The notes beneath the pieces were generated by a model. That model did not search any database and was not told the DNA's origin. It was given only the letters and a program-made list of their open reading frames with translations. A program made the translations under genes and the position numbers. Positions 30,291 through 37,896 of a stretch of DNA of 64,000 nucleotides are shown one piece after another. Numbering within the stretch: position 1 is the stretch's first letter; every line of letters begins with the position of its first letter. Source of the stretch: Sphingomonadales bacterium (GTDB taxonomy: Bacteria; Pseudomonadota; Alphaproteobacteria; Sphingomonadales; Sphingomonadaceae); assembly GCA_017302615.1 (NCBI GenBank), contig JAFLDB010000003.1, positions 124,001 to 188,000 of the forward strand, written 5' to 3'.

Positions 30291-30882
30291 CCTGCGGATC
30301 GTCGCTGTCGCGGCGACCGAAGAATTGCATCAACTGAACCAGCAATTCGCAGCGGGCGGACAGGCTATCCGCTTCGAGCAGCGCCTGCTTGGCGGCAATG
30401 TCAAACGGCACGATCTGACTGGTCCCGTCGATCAGCGACTGGTCATCCAGCCGGGTCACCGCATCCCAGTCCACCGCAAAGCCCTGATTGGCGGCAAAGC
30501 GCCGGGCCTCGCGCTCGAAACCAGCGCGTTCGACCGGGGACAGGGTCGGGGCCGGATCTTCCTCGATCAATTCGGCCTCGATCTGGCGAAATGGCGTTGC
30601 GGCGTCCAGTTCGTGCAACAGGCGGAACCGGGCAACGCCTTCGAGCAGGAGGTTGAACCGGCCATCGGGCAGGGCCTCCACCTCGTCGATCCGGCCGAGG
30701 CAGCCAATCGTGTAAAGCGGCGCGCCTTCGATCGCCTGCTGCGGCTGGATCATTCCGATCCTCCGGTCACGCGCCAGCGCATCCTTCACCAGCGCGCGAT
30801 AACGCGGCTCGAAGATGTGCAGCGGCAACTGCATCCCCGGGAACAGGATCGCGCCGGGCAGGGGAAAGATCGAAACGCGCAT
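30277..30882 (-). CDS. LON peptidase substrate-binding-domain protein
   Basis: 201 residues. MRVSIFPLPGAILFPGMQLPLHIFEPRYR is the LON N-terminal PUA-like fold; there is no ATPase or protease domain. Start ATG at 30882, 17 bp after the thioredoxin stop, so it is the second gene of that operon. In many alphaproteobacteria the same thioredoxin-LonN pair occurs and is thought to act in protein quality control. Confidence 0.88.
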   Translation of the reverse strand: MRVSIFPLPGAILFPGMQLPLHIFEPRYRALVKDALARDRRIGMIQPQQAIEGAPLYTIGCLGRIDEVEALPDGRFNLLLEGVARFRLLHELDAATPFRQIEAELIEEDPAPTLSPVERAGFEREARRFAANQGFAVDWDAVTRLDDQSLIDGTSQIVPFDIAAKQALLEADSLSARCELLVQLMQFFGRRDSDDPQVTLQ

Positions 30883-30899
30883 GATCCGCTGCCGCTGCG

Positions 30900-31814
30900 T
30901 CAGCCGAACAGGATCAGCGACAGGCGGCGGCGCTGGGCGGCGACCCACGGGTCTTCCAGCCCGACCGCCTCGAACATCTGCAGCAGCTTGGCCTTGGCCG
31001 CGCCCTCCTGCCACTCGCGGTCGGCAGCGATCATCGCCAGCAGTGTGTCGGCCGCACCATCGCGGTTGCCGGCGGCAAAGGCGGCTTCCGCATAGGCCAG
31101 CTGTCCGGCCGGATTGTCTGGCGTCGCAGCAGCATGCAGCGCCGCCAGCTCGTTATCGGCGGGGCGGTTCTTCGCAAGCTCCAGCGCGGCGCGCGCGCGC
31201 GTCACTTCGGGATCGCTGGCCAGCTCGGTCGGCAGGGCATCCAGCACGCCTTCGGCCTCGGTCAATTCGCTCAGCGCCACCATGGCCCGGACCAGACCGC
31301 CATAGGCAGCGCCGCTGGCCGGATCGATCTCGGCAATCTGGGAGAAGATCGAGGCCGCACGTTCGGCATCGCCGCCACTCAGTGCGTCCTCGCCCATGGC
31401 CAGCAATGGGGCGATGTCCTGCGCGGGCGCGCCGCCGGGCTTGATCGGCAGTTTGGCCAGCAGCTGGTCCAGCACGCCCTTCAGTTGCGATTCGCTGCGG
31501 GCATTTGTGAGGTCGGCCACCGGCTGGCCCTGGAAGATCGCGTAGACGGTCGGGATCGAGCGGACCTGGAACTGTCCGGCGATGAAACCTTCCTCATCAA
31601 CGTTGACCTTGGCCAGAACCACGCCCTTGTCGGAATAATCGGCCGCGACCTTTTCCAGCACGGGTGTCAGCGCCTTGCACGGGCCGCACCATTCGGCCCA
31701 GAAATCAAGGATGACCAGGGCATTCATGGAGGGTTCGACCACGTTCTTGCGGAACCGGTCGACCGCCTTCTGCTCTTCCAGGTTCAGCCCCATGCTTGCC
31801 ACGTCAAACTCCAT
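30900..31814 (-). CDS. Thioredoxin with TPR-like C-terminus (YbbN/CnoX type)
   Basis: 304 residues from ATG 31814. The thioredoxin domain has WAEWCGPCKAL with C43 and C46, and the cis-Pro in VRSIPTV. The remaining ~190 residues are Ala-rich helical repeats ending in the PF14561-like LLQMFEAVGLEDPWVAAQRRRL. CnoX-type proteins hold unfolded clients for GroEL and DnaK. Confidence 0.9.
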   Translation of the reverse strand: MEFDVASMGLNLEEQKAVDRFRKNVVEPSMNALVILDFWAEWCGPCKALTPVLEKVAADYSDKGVVLAKVNVDEEGFIAGQFQVRSIPTVYAIFQGQPVADLTNARSESQLKGVLDQLLAKLPIKPGGAPAQDIAPLLAMGEDALSGGDAERAASIFSQIAEIDPASGAAYGGLVRAMVALSELTEAEGVLDALPTELASDPEVTRARAALELAKNRPADNELAALHAAATPDNPAGQLAYAEAAFAAGNRDGAADTLLAMIAADREWQEGAAKAKLLQMFEAVGLEDPWVAAQRRRLSLILFG

Positions 31815-31984
31815 CCGATCAGGTGATTGACCGCCAATGTGGGCCTTTCGCGCGATTTGTGAAGGGATAAACCGCGCTTTCACGGCAAAGGCAATTTTCC
31901 CCTTGGCAAGGGCAAAACCCGGTGCTAACCGCGCGCCTCACCCCGGCCCCGGGCGCAAGGCGAACAGGGCTGTGAAACGTTCGA

Positions 31985-32059
31985 GCGGGCGTAGCTCAGG
32001 GGTAGAGCACAACCTTGCCAAGGTTGGGGTCGAGGGTTCGAATCCCTTCGCCCGCTCCA
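31985..32059 (+). tRNA. tRNA-Gly(GCC)
   Basis: Acceptor GCGGGCG pairs with CGCCCGC. D arm GCTCAGGGGTAGAGC, anticodon stem-loop CCTTGCCAAGG with GCC at 32017-32019, and T arm GAGGGTTCGAATCCC are all present. The discriminator and CCA are encoded (TCCA). Its 3' end is the attachment site of the mobile element that follows. Confidence 0.98.
32045..32059 (+). other. attL: tRNA-proximal direct repeat of the element
   Basis: CCTTCGCCCGCTCCA, the tRNA 3' end, recurs at the far end of the element with one mismatch. Confidence 0.75.
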
Positions 32060-32117
32060 AATCTTTGGATTCCAGTAAACATCTGAAATATAACAGCAAA
32101 AATCACCGATTTTTGCC

Positions 32118-32135
32118 TGTGTAGGTATTGTGCAG
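32118..32135 (+). repeat. Putative integrase arm-type sites, attL side
   Basis: TGTGTAG (32118) and TGTGCAG (32129), starts 11 bp apart; same heptamer and same spacing as the attR-side pairs. Confidence 0.55.
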
Positions 32136-32286
32136 AAAAATTTGCGGAATCGTCGGCGGAGCGGCCCGCAATCTCCCACATTGAAAGCTTCAAATAGAAT
32201 CGGGCGGGGTTCCGGGGCCGGGGCGGAATTGCGTTGGCCGCGTGCATTTTCGAGCGGCCTCACGCATTGGGGTGGGTGGTGCGGGT

Positions 32287-32328
32287 CAAACGACATGCGC
32301 CGCCCCGTGTTGGGGCGGCGCTCGTTTG
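32287..32328. terminator. Strong hairpin after ardC
   Basis: CAAACGA + GCGCCGCCCC pair with GGGGCGGCGC + TCGTTTG (7 + 10 bp, 5-nt loop, CAT bulge). It sits eight bases past the ardC stop on the minus strand. No long T-run. The stretch 32060-32286 otherwise holds only the arm sites. Confidence 0.55.
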
Positions 32329-32335
32329 CAGCGGC

Positions 32336-33250
32336 TCAAGCCGCCTCCCTCACTTCATCGGGGTTCGCCAGTCGGTGAAGATACGCAACGGCACGCTCGG
32401 CGTGGGCAGCGGCTTGCACGATGGCGCGGGTGTCGTTCTGCAAGACCTTAATCCAGCTTGCGAGATAACTGGCATGATCGGGGCGCGGCTCAATCGACAA
32501 GCCAAGATCGGCGGCAAGAAAGGCAGCACCAAGTTCGGCAACCAGCTCCTCGCGGGCATAACCTTCATCGCCCCATTTTTCGCGCCCGAATGAGCGATCA
32601 AGGCGACTCTTGTGGTTGGTCCAGTGGACTGTTTCATGGCCTCGGGTGGTGTAATAGCCGTGTGCATCATGGAACGCCGCAAACGGCGGCAACTGAATGC
32701 GGTCGGCTGACGGGATATAATAGGCGCGGTCGCCGCCGTGGTTCACGGTCGCGGGGATGCGATCAAAGAAAGCCTCGGCGGCTGCAATGCGCTCCACCTC
32801 CGGCGTGGGTTCGGGGACATAGTGAAACCGCTCGGGAAGTCCGTCGATCTGCGCCACGTTGAATACGGTATAGCTTTTCAGGAAACGGAATCGTTGTTCG
32901 CTGTCCTCTCCGCTTACCTCGTCGCGCACAGTCTTGTTGCTGTCGCCGTAATAGACAATGGTTGCGCCACGTTCGCCCTTGCGCACCTGTGCGCCCAAGG
33001 CTTGGGCTTGGCGATAGGTCATCCATGACGGGCTAATAAAGCCCGATGTCTGCGCCTCGATCCATAGCAATAGAACATTGATGCCGCGATACGGCTGGCC
33101 GGTGGCGCGCAGTGGGCGGGTTGCGCCAGATGTCGCCATGTCGCCCCCGCTCCACGGTTTCAACCAAGGGCGGGTGCCTTGTTCAAGTTCGGCAAGAATC
33201 CGGTCGGTGATGCGGGTATGTGGGTCTAGCTTGGTGGTTGGTTTGGTCAT
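32336..33250 (-). CDS. ardC: ArdC-family antirestriction protein
   Basis: 304 residues. The N-terminal ssDNA-binding domain (LEQGTRPWLKPWSGG, YRGINVLLLW, SWMTYRQAQALGAQVRKGERG) is followed by a zincin-like metallopeptidase domain with HETVHW (HExxH) and the third-ligand helix EELVAELGAAFL. ArdC protects incoming ssDNA from type I restriction. Here it shares the element with a type III restriction system. Confidence 0.93.
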   Translation of the reverse strand: MTKPTTKLDPHTRITDRILAELEQGTRPWLKPWSGGDMATSGATRPLRATGQPYRGINVLLLWIEAQTSGFISPSWMTYRQAQALGAQVRKGERGATIVYYGDSNKTVRDEVSGEDSEQRFRFLKSYTVFNVAQIDGLPERFHYVPEPTPEVERIAAAEAFFDRIPATVNHGGDRAYYIPSADRIQLPPFAAFHDAHGYYTTRGHETVHWTNHKSRLDRSFGREKWGDEGYAREELVAELGAAFLAADLGLSIEPRPDHASYLASWIKVLQNDTRAIVQAAAHAERAVAYLHRLANPDEVREAA

Positions 33251-33659
33251 GGTGCTTGCTCCTTTTCTGATCCGCGCAGCGGGTCATGCGCCGCGCATGA
33301 CCCCTGCCGACCCGGCGAGGGGCGGAGAGAGAGGGGGCAAGGTCCGGTGCCGGGGGGTGGTGCGGGCGCAGCAAAGTGAGCCACGGCCCCAAAGCGGCAC
33401 CTTGCAGGGAGAGAGAGGCAGAGCCGCTTTCTTCCTCGAAACGGAAAGGACTGGGCCGCTGGCAGCGGCACCAAAGGGGCGGCAATGCCGCCCTGTCTTG
33501 CGTGAGGGATTGTCACCCGCATGGGCGGAAACCGCAGCGCGGGTTCCGTCGCGTCAGCGATAAAGCCCGGCCCGAAGGGGACGCCCAAGTGAGTGTTGCT
33601 TCAAATTGCTTCCGCTCTGGCGGGCAATCTCGCATAATCGAGACTTAGGAGCAGAAGTA
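33251..33659. other. Non-coding tract with consecutive hairpins
   Basis: No convincing gene. Stems found: GGGTCATGC/GCATGACCC (33281-33303), AAAGCGGC/GCCGCTTT (33391-33430), GCCGCT-ggc-AGCGGC (33455-33469), GGGCGGC-aat-GCCGCCC (33477-33493), GGAAACCGC-agc-GCGGGTTCC (33527-33547, one mismatch). Lies between the divergent ardC and HEPN-like genes. Confidence 0.6.
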
Positions 33660-34652
33660 ATGAGCGACGACGACCATCCCGCCAAAGATCACGGAGCAAA
33701 GCAGCTTTCGGAGGCCATGAAAAAGGCTGGCCTGCTCAATCCCGTTATTAGAGGTGATGTCTTTGGCGGCGCGACCAATGCGCTCAAAGAGCACAGCGAA
33801 CGCTGGGCGCGCATAATGGAGCCTCTTAAACTAAAGCCTCCGATTGTCCCTGACCTATCAGCATGGACTAGGGTTCAAAGCGAACTTGGGAATGTCCTGT
33901 CCGGCTTCGTAAAACAGATGGAGGCGTTCAACTTCAAGCGGGTATTCAGCGCCTTTGATTGGCTCATCGAGGAAGGCCGCAAGGCGGCGATGGTTGAAAA
34001 GTCCGGCTGGCTTCCGCATCACACTACGCCTTTCGATCTTCTCGAAAGTGAGGGCATGGAGCAGGATCAGATCGCTGACCTGATCGCAGGATACTACGCG
34101 AAGGAATGGGCTGCGGTAGAACAAGCGTTCCTTGCAAAACTCGCCGACTATGACGTTGACGAGGAAGCGAAGGAAACGATGAGCGAAGCATTGGCGGCGC
34201 ACCGGCAAGGCATGTTCCGTGTCGCGCCTCGGCTACTGTTCCCAGAGATTGAACGGGTATGCAGTGATGCGTTCTTTGACGGCAAGCGGACGATCACCGT
34301 CCCCACAAAGAATGGCAAGCAATCCCGCCTGCGTATCACGCGGCTGAAAGAGGTTTGGGAAATGGTCCGCGAAATGCCGCTCGGCGATCTGGCGGCATAT
34401 GAGTATTCATGGCAGTTGTTCAGGAAGGTGGAAGATCACCTGTATGACGAAGTTGGCGATGATGATACGGCGCGAGAGAAATACCGCGCCGACCCCGTTC
34501 CCAACCGACATGGCGCTTTGCACGGCATCATTTGCTACAAGACACAGCAGACGAGCCTGAACACCATCATCATGGCGGACTTTATCTTCCACCTCGTCAG
34601 TCAGCTTAAAAAATACGCTGTCGAGGACACCACGGTTGATGAGGCCGGATAG
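33660..34652 (+). CDS. Uncharacterised protein with a HEPN-like Rx4H motif, candidate defence RNase
   Basis: 330 residues starting at ATG 33660 behind AGGAGC. Mostly alpha-helical. Near the C-terminus NRHGALHG gives R283-x4-H288 with a polar residue after Arg, the pattern of HEPN ribonucleases, followed by a helix QQTSLNTIIMADFIFHLVSQL. No helicase or nucleotidyltransferase domain and no partner gene directly adjacent. Location between antirestriction and restriction genes favours a defence or abortive-infection role. G+C is clearly lower than the chromosome. Family not identified. Confidence 0.65.
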   Translation: MSDDDHPAKDHGAKQLSEAMKKAGLLNPVIRGDVFGGATNALKEHSERWARIMEPLKLKPPIVPDLSAWTRVQSELGNVLSGFVKQMEAFNFKRVFSAFDWLIEEGRKAAMVEKSGWLPHHTTPFDLLESEGMEQDQIADLIAGYYAKEWAAVEQAFLAKLADYDVDEEAKETMSEALAAHRQGMFRVAPRLLFPEIERVCSDAFFDGKRTITVPTKNGKQSRLRITRLKEVWEMVREMPLGDLAAYEYSWQLFRKVEDHLYDEVGDDDTAREKYRADPVPNRHGALHGIICYKTQQTSLNTIIMADFIFHLVSQLKKYAVEDTTVDEAG

Positions 34653-34677
34653 CCGGGGGCGCTTTAGCGCCCACCGG
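34653..34677. terminator. Bidirectional hairpin between convergent genes
   Basis: CCGG-GGGCGC-ttta-GCGCCC-a-CCGG right after the HEPN-like stop; it also covers the stop codon of the small convergent gene. Confidence 0.55.
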
Positions 34678-34867
34678 CCTTCGGCTTCGGGCTGTAGGCC
34701 CGCATGACGATCCTGCCTTGCAAAGGAACGGCATCACAGAGAATACTGAAGCCCTTGCCATCCTTGTTCGGCCACGCAGCGCCGATCTTGGTCCAGTTGG
34801 CATCCTTGCCGTTGCCGACGACGCGATAGAGCATGAAGGCCGGGCTATTGATGGTTTCGGTGGTCAT
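34664..34867 (-). CDS. Small conserved mobile-element protein
   Basis: 67 residues: ATG with GGAGAA upstream. FMLYRVVGNGKDANWTKIGAAWPNKDGKG...VPLQGRIVMRAY is a compact beta-rich fold seen near ardC and relaxase genes of proteobacterial elements. Function unknown. Confidence 0.7.
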   Translation of the reverse strand: MTTETINSPAFMLYRVVGNGKDANWTKIGAAWPNKDGKGFSILCDAVPLQGRIVMRAYSPKPKAGGR

Positions 34868-35257
34868 GTCAGTTCTCCTTTTCAGTTTTCAGCCGCAACC
34901 GTTGCGGGCCGATGTGGAGAACAAGGCGCGGACAATGGGTCGTGGGGTCATGCCGGTCAAGGACCGCCCGACAGGGGAAGCTGCACAAACGAAGTGCGGA
35001 AGCGCCCGCGATTGACGCACGACCCGTCCAAGCCAGTGAATCCACGCATGAGGCCCGTGACTGACGCGGCCCTTGGTCAGGAGAAAGTGACCATCCCCAG
35101 CGGCACTGGCCGGATTTACCAGAAACTAGCGGTGGTTAGACACGGCGGGGCAAAATTGGGGAATCCCAAACGGCGATGGTTTTGCTAAGTTGATGGCGGA
35201 CTAGGTGCGGAGATGAGATTCTTCTGCGCTGCACATAATATAGAAGCGGAGCAGACG
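34868..35257. other. Non-coding region upstream of mod
   Basis: No supported gene. The last 60 bases hold CATAATATAG (possible -10 for mod) and the purine-rich GAAGCGGAG before the ATG. I did not fold this tract in detail; no long perfect stem stood out. Confidence 0.4.
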
Positions 35258-37894
35258 ATGGCGGCAGATTCGACTAACACGTCGGTATATAAGCACGAAA
35301 AAAAGGCCGTGCAGCGGCCCGATGTGGGTGTCGAAGCGCAGTTCTCGAACAAGAAAGCGCCGAAAACCTATCGTTACGATTCAAGTCTCGCGCCGGAGCT
35401 GGCGTGGGATGAGAACGGGGATCGCGATTTTGCCGAATGGCTGCTCGGCCTGATCGCCGATGCAGCCGAAAAGGGCGAGCCAACCGTATTCGCGGAACCG
35501 CAGGTGTGGGCTGGGACGGAAGAACGGTTCACGTCCCTGTCGCAATGCGCTGCCCGGCTGCGCAGCCTCACCCAGCCATTCCTGAACTGGGCGGGCAAGG
35601 CCGAACGTCAAAAGATCAGTGTGCCGACGCTGCCGTTGTTCGTGCATGAGCGCCATTCAACCCAAGCCATCCTCGATACCCTGAAATCGCATAAGGCCAC
35701 GGGCACCAATCTCGACCTGTTCGGCGACATTGATCTCGACGTGGCCGACAAGCTCGATGCCTACGAGCACAAGGGACCGTGGACCAACCGCCTAATCCTT
35801 GGCGATTCACTGCAAGTGATGAACTCGCTCCTTGAATACGAAGGCATGGGCGGTCAGGTGCAGATGGTTTATTTCGACCCGCCATATGGAGTCAAATTTG
35901 GCTCAAACTTTCAGCCCTTTGTTAGAAAAAACAGCGTGAAGCATGGGGCTGACGATGAGATGATCCGCGAACCAGAAATGGTGAAAGCCTATCGGGATAC
36001 ATGGGAGCTAGGTTTACATTCATATCTCACTTATCTCCGGGACAGGCTGATGATGGCCCGCGAGATGCTTAATAATTCCGGCTCGATATTTGTGCAGATA
36101 TCAGATGAAAATATTCATCATCTACGAGAGATTCTAGATGAGGTGTTTGGTGCTGAGAATTTCTGTTCTTGTATCACCGTTCGTAAGACAAGCGGGATGG
36201 GAGCAACCCTGCTTCCGACCACCCAAGATTTTTTGCTCTGGTATGCAAAAGACAAAAAGGTTGTCGCCTATAATCAAATCTACACTAGTAAATCAGAAAG
36301 TGCAGAAACAGATTCCCATTATCAGCGGGATGAGTCTGGCAGATTATTTACGCTCAGCGATCTCACCGGGCAGAATAATAATGTCCAATCGTGCGTGTTC
36401 GACTACCAATTTGAAGGGAGAACATATCGTCTCCCGGCGAGTCGGCAGTGGAAAACTACGCGCGAAGGGTTGGATCGTCTAGCAACGGCGGGACGTATAA
36501 AGGCGTCGGGCAATTCTATCAGGTATGTTCGCTATTTAGATGATTTTCCATTAAGCCCGATTACCGATACTTGGCATGATATTGGTGGTAGCGTGCAAAG
36601 CCGCTCTGATCCGAAAATCTATGTCGTTCAAACCGGCACAGCGCCTATCCAGCGGGCGATGTTGATGACCACCGAGCCGGGCGATTTGGTGTTGGACATC
36701 ACTTGTGGTTCAGGAACGACTGCATTTGTAGCAGAACAGTGGGGGCGACGTTGGATCACTTGTGATACTTCGCGCGTGCCAATTGCTCTTGCGCGACAGC
36801 GCTTGCTTACTTCAATTTTCCCATGGTTCCGTTTAAAAGAACCGTCTATCGGACCGGCGGGTGGTTTTGTTTACGAGCGAAAACAAAACCGAAAGGGCGA
36901 TGAGATCGGTGGTCTTATGCCGCGACTTTCCATGAAATCGTTCACAAAAAATGAAAGTCCTGACTTTGAGACGATTGTTGATCGTCCAGAGCTTGCAGCG
37001 GGCGTGGTTAGAGTTTGCGGACCTTTTACGGTCGAAGCGACCATTCAAGCGGCGATGACAATGGAAGATAGTGCGGGACCGACACCGCAACCGGCAGTCA
37101 GCCCTCGTGCCTACCTTGATCGCATGATCGAGGTGCTGCGCCAAAGTAAGACGCTGCAACTTCCCGGCAACGTCACGTTGGAACTCGAAGCGATCAGTCC
37201 GCTTGCTGACCGCGAATATCTCCATGCGGAAGGTGTAGCGCGCAACGGGACAGAAAAGCGTATCTCCTTCGTGTTCGGACCCGAAGACGGGGCTATTGGC
37301 TCGGAATACGTGTTCAACGCGCACACGGAGGCGCTGCAACAGGGTTATCAGCAACTGTTTCTTTTCGGCTTCGCCATTGATGCAAAGGCGCGAGAAATGC
37401 TGGCGAAGCTCAAGCTCCCAACGACCTACGTTGCGGTTACGCCGGACGTGGTAATGTCAGACCTGCTCAAAACCAGCAGGTCGAGCGAGATTTTCTCGAT
37501 CACGGGATTGCCCGATGTGCAGCTCGAAGCGGCGGACAAGGACAAAGACGGCACGTCGCTATATCGTGCCGTTATCAAGGGTCTCGATATTTTCCGCCCC
37601 GACACGATGGAAACCGACGAGGTGAAGGCTGAAAACCTCCCGTGCTGGATGCTCGACACGAATTACAATGGCATGGCTTTCTTCGCCACGCAGGTATTCT
37701 TCCCGAAAACAAGTGCATGGGATAACCTGCAAAAATCTCTCAAGGGCCAGTTTGCCGATAGCGTGTGGGAACATCTTGCAGGAACATCGAGCGAGCCGTT
37801 TGCACTTGGCGATAAGAACAGAATCGCGGTCAAGGTCATTGATGAACGCGGTAACGAACTCATGGTCGTAAAGTCGCTGGAGGATATTCGCTAA
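35258..37894 (+). CDS. mod: Type III restriction-modification methyltransferase subunit (Mod)
   Basis: 878 residues. Beta-class order: catalytic DPPY at 207-210 (FDPPYGVKFG), then a target-recognition region, then the SAM motif DITCGSGTT from residue 480. The long C-terminal half (~520-878) includes EYVFNAHTEALQQGYQQLFLFGFA and ends MVVKSLEDIR. It methylates adenine in an asymmetric site and gives Res its specificity. The middle of the gene, about 35.89-36.99 kb, is much more AT-rich than either end, indicating exchange of the recognition domain. Two bases separate it from res. Confidence 0.92.
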   Translation: MAADSTNTSVYKHEKKAVQRPDVGVEAQFSNKKAPKTYRYDSSLAPELAWDENGDRDFAEWLLGLIADAAEKGEPTVFAEPQVWAGTEERFTSLSQCAARLRSLTQPFLNWAGKAERQKISVPTLPLFVHERHSTQAILDTLKSHKATGTNLDLFGDIDLDVADKLDAYEHKGPWTNRLILGDSLQVMNSLLEYEGMGGQVQMVYFDPPYGVKFGSNFQPFVRKNSVKHGADDEMIREPEMVKAYRDTWELGLHSYLTYLRDRLMMAREMLNNSGSIFVQISDENIHHLREILDEVFGAENFCSCITVRKTSGMGATLLPTTQDFLLWYAKDKKVVAYNQIYTSKSESAETDSHYQRDESGRLFTLSDLTGQNNNVQSCVFDYQFEGRTYRLPASRQWKTTREGLDRLATAGRIKASGNSIRYVRYLDDFPLSPITDTWHDIGGSVQSRSDPKIYVVQTGTAPIQRAMLMTTEPGDLVLDITCGSGTTAFVAEQWGRRWITCDTSRVPIALARQRLLTSIFPWFRLKEPSIGPAGGFVYERKQNRKGDEIGGLMPRLSMKSFTKNESPDFETIVDRPELAAGVVRVCGPFTVEATIQAAMTMEDSAGPTPQPAVSPRAYLDRMIEVLRQSKTLQLPGNVTLELEAISPLADREYLHAEGVARNGTEKRISFVFGPEDGAIGSEYVFNAHTEALQQGYQQLFLFGFAIDAKAREMLAKLKLPTTYVAVTPDVVMSDLLKTSRSSEIFSITGLPDVQLEAADKDKDGTSLYRAVIKGLDIFRPDTMETDEVKAENLPCWMLDTNYNGMAFFATQVFFPKTSAWDNLQKSLKGQFADSVWEHLAGTSSEPFALGDKNRIAVKVIDERGNELMVVKSLEDIR

Positions 37895-37896
37895 CA

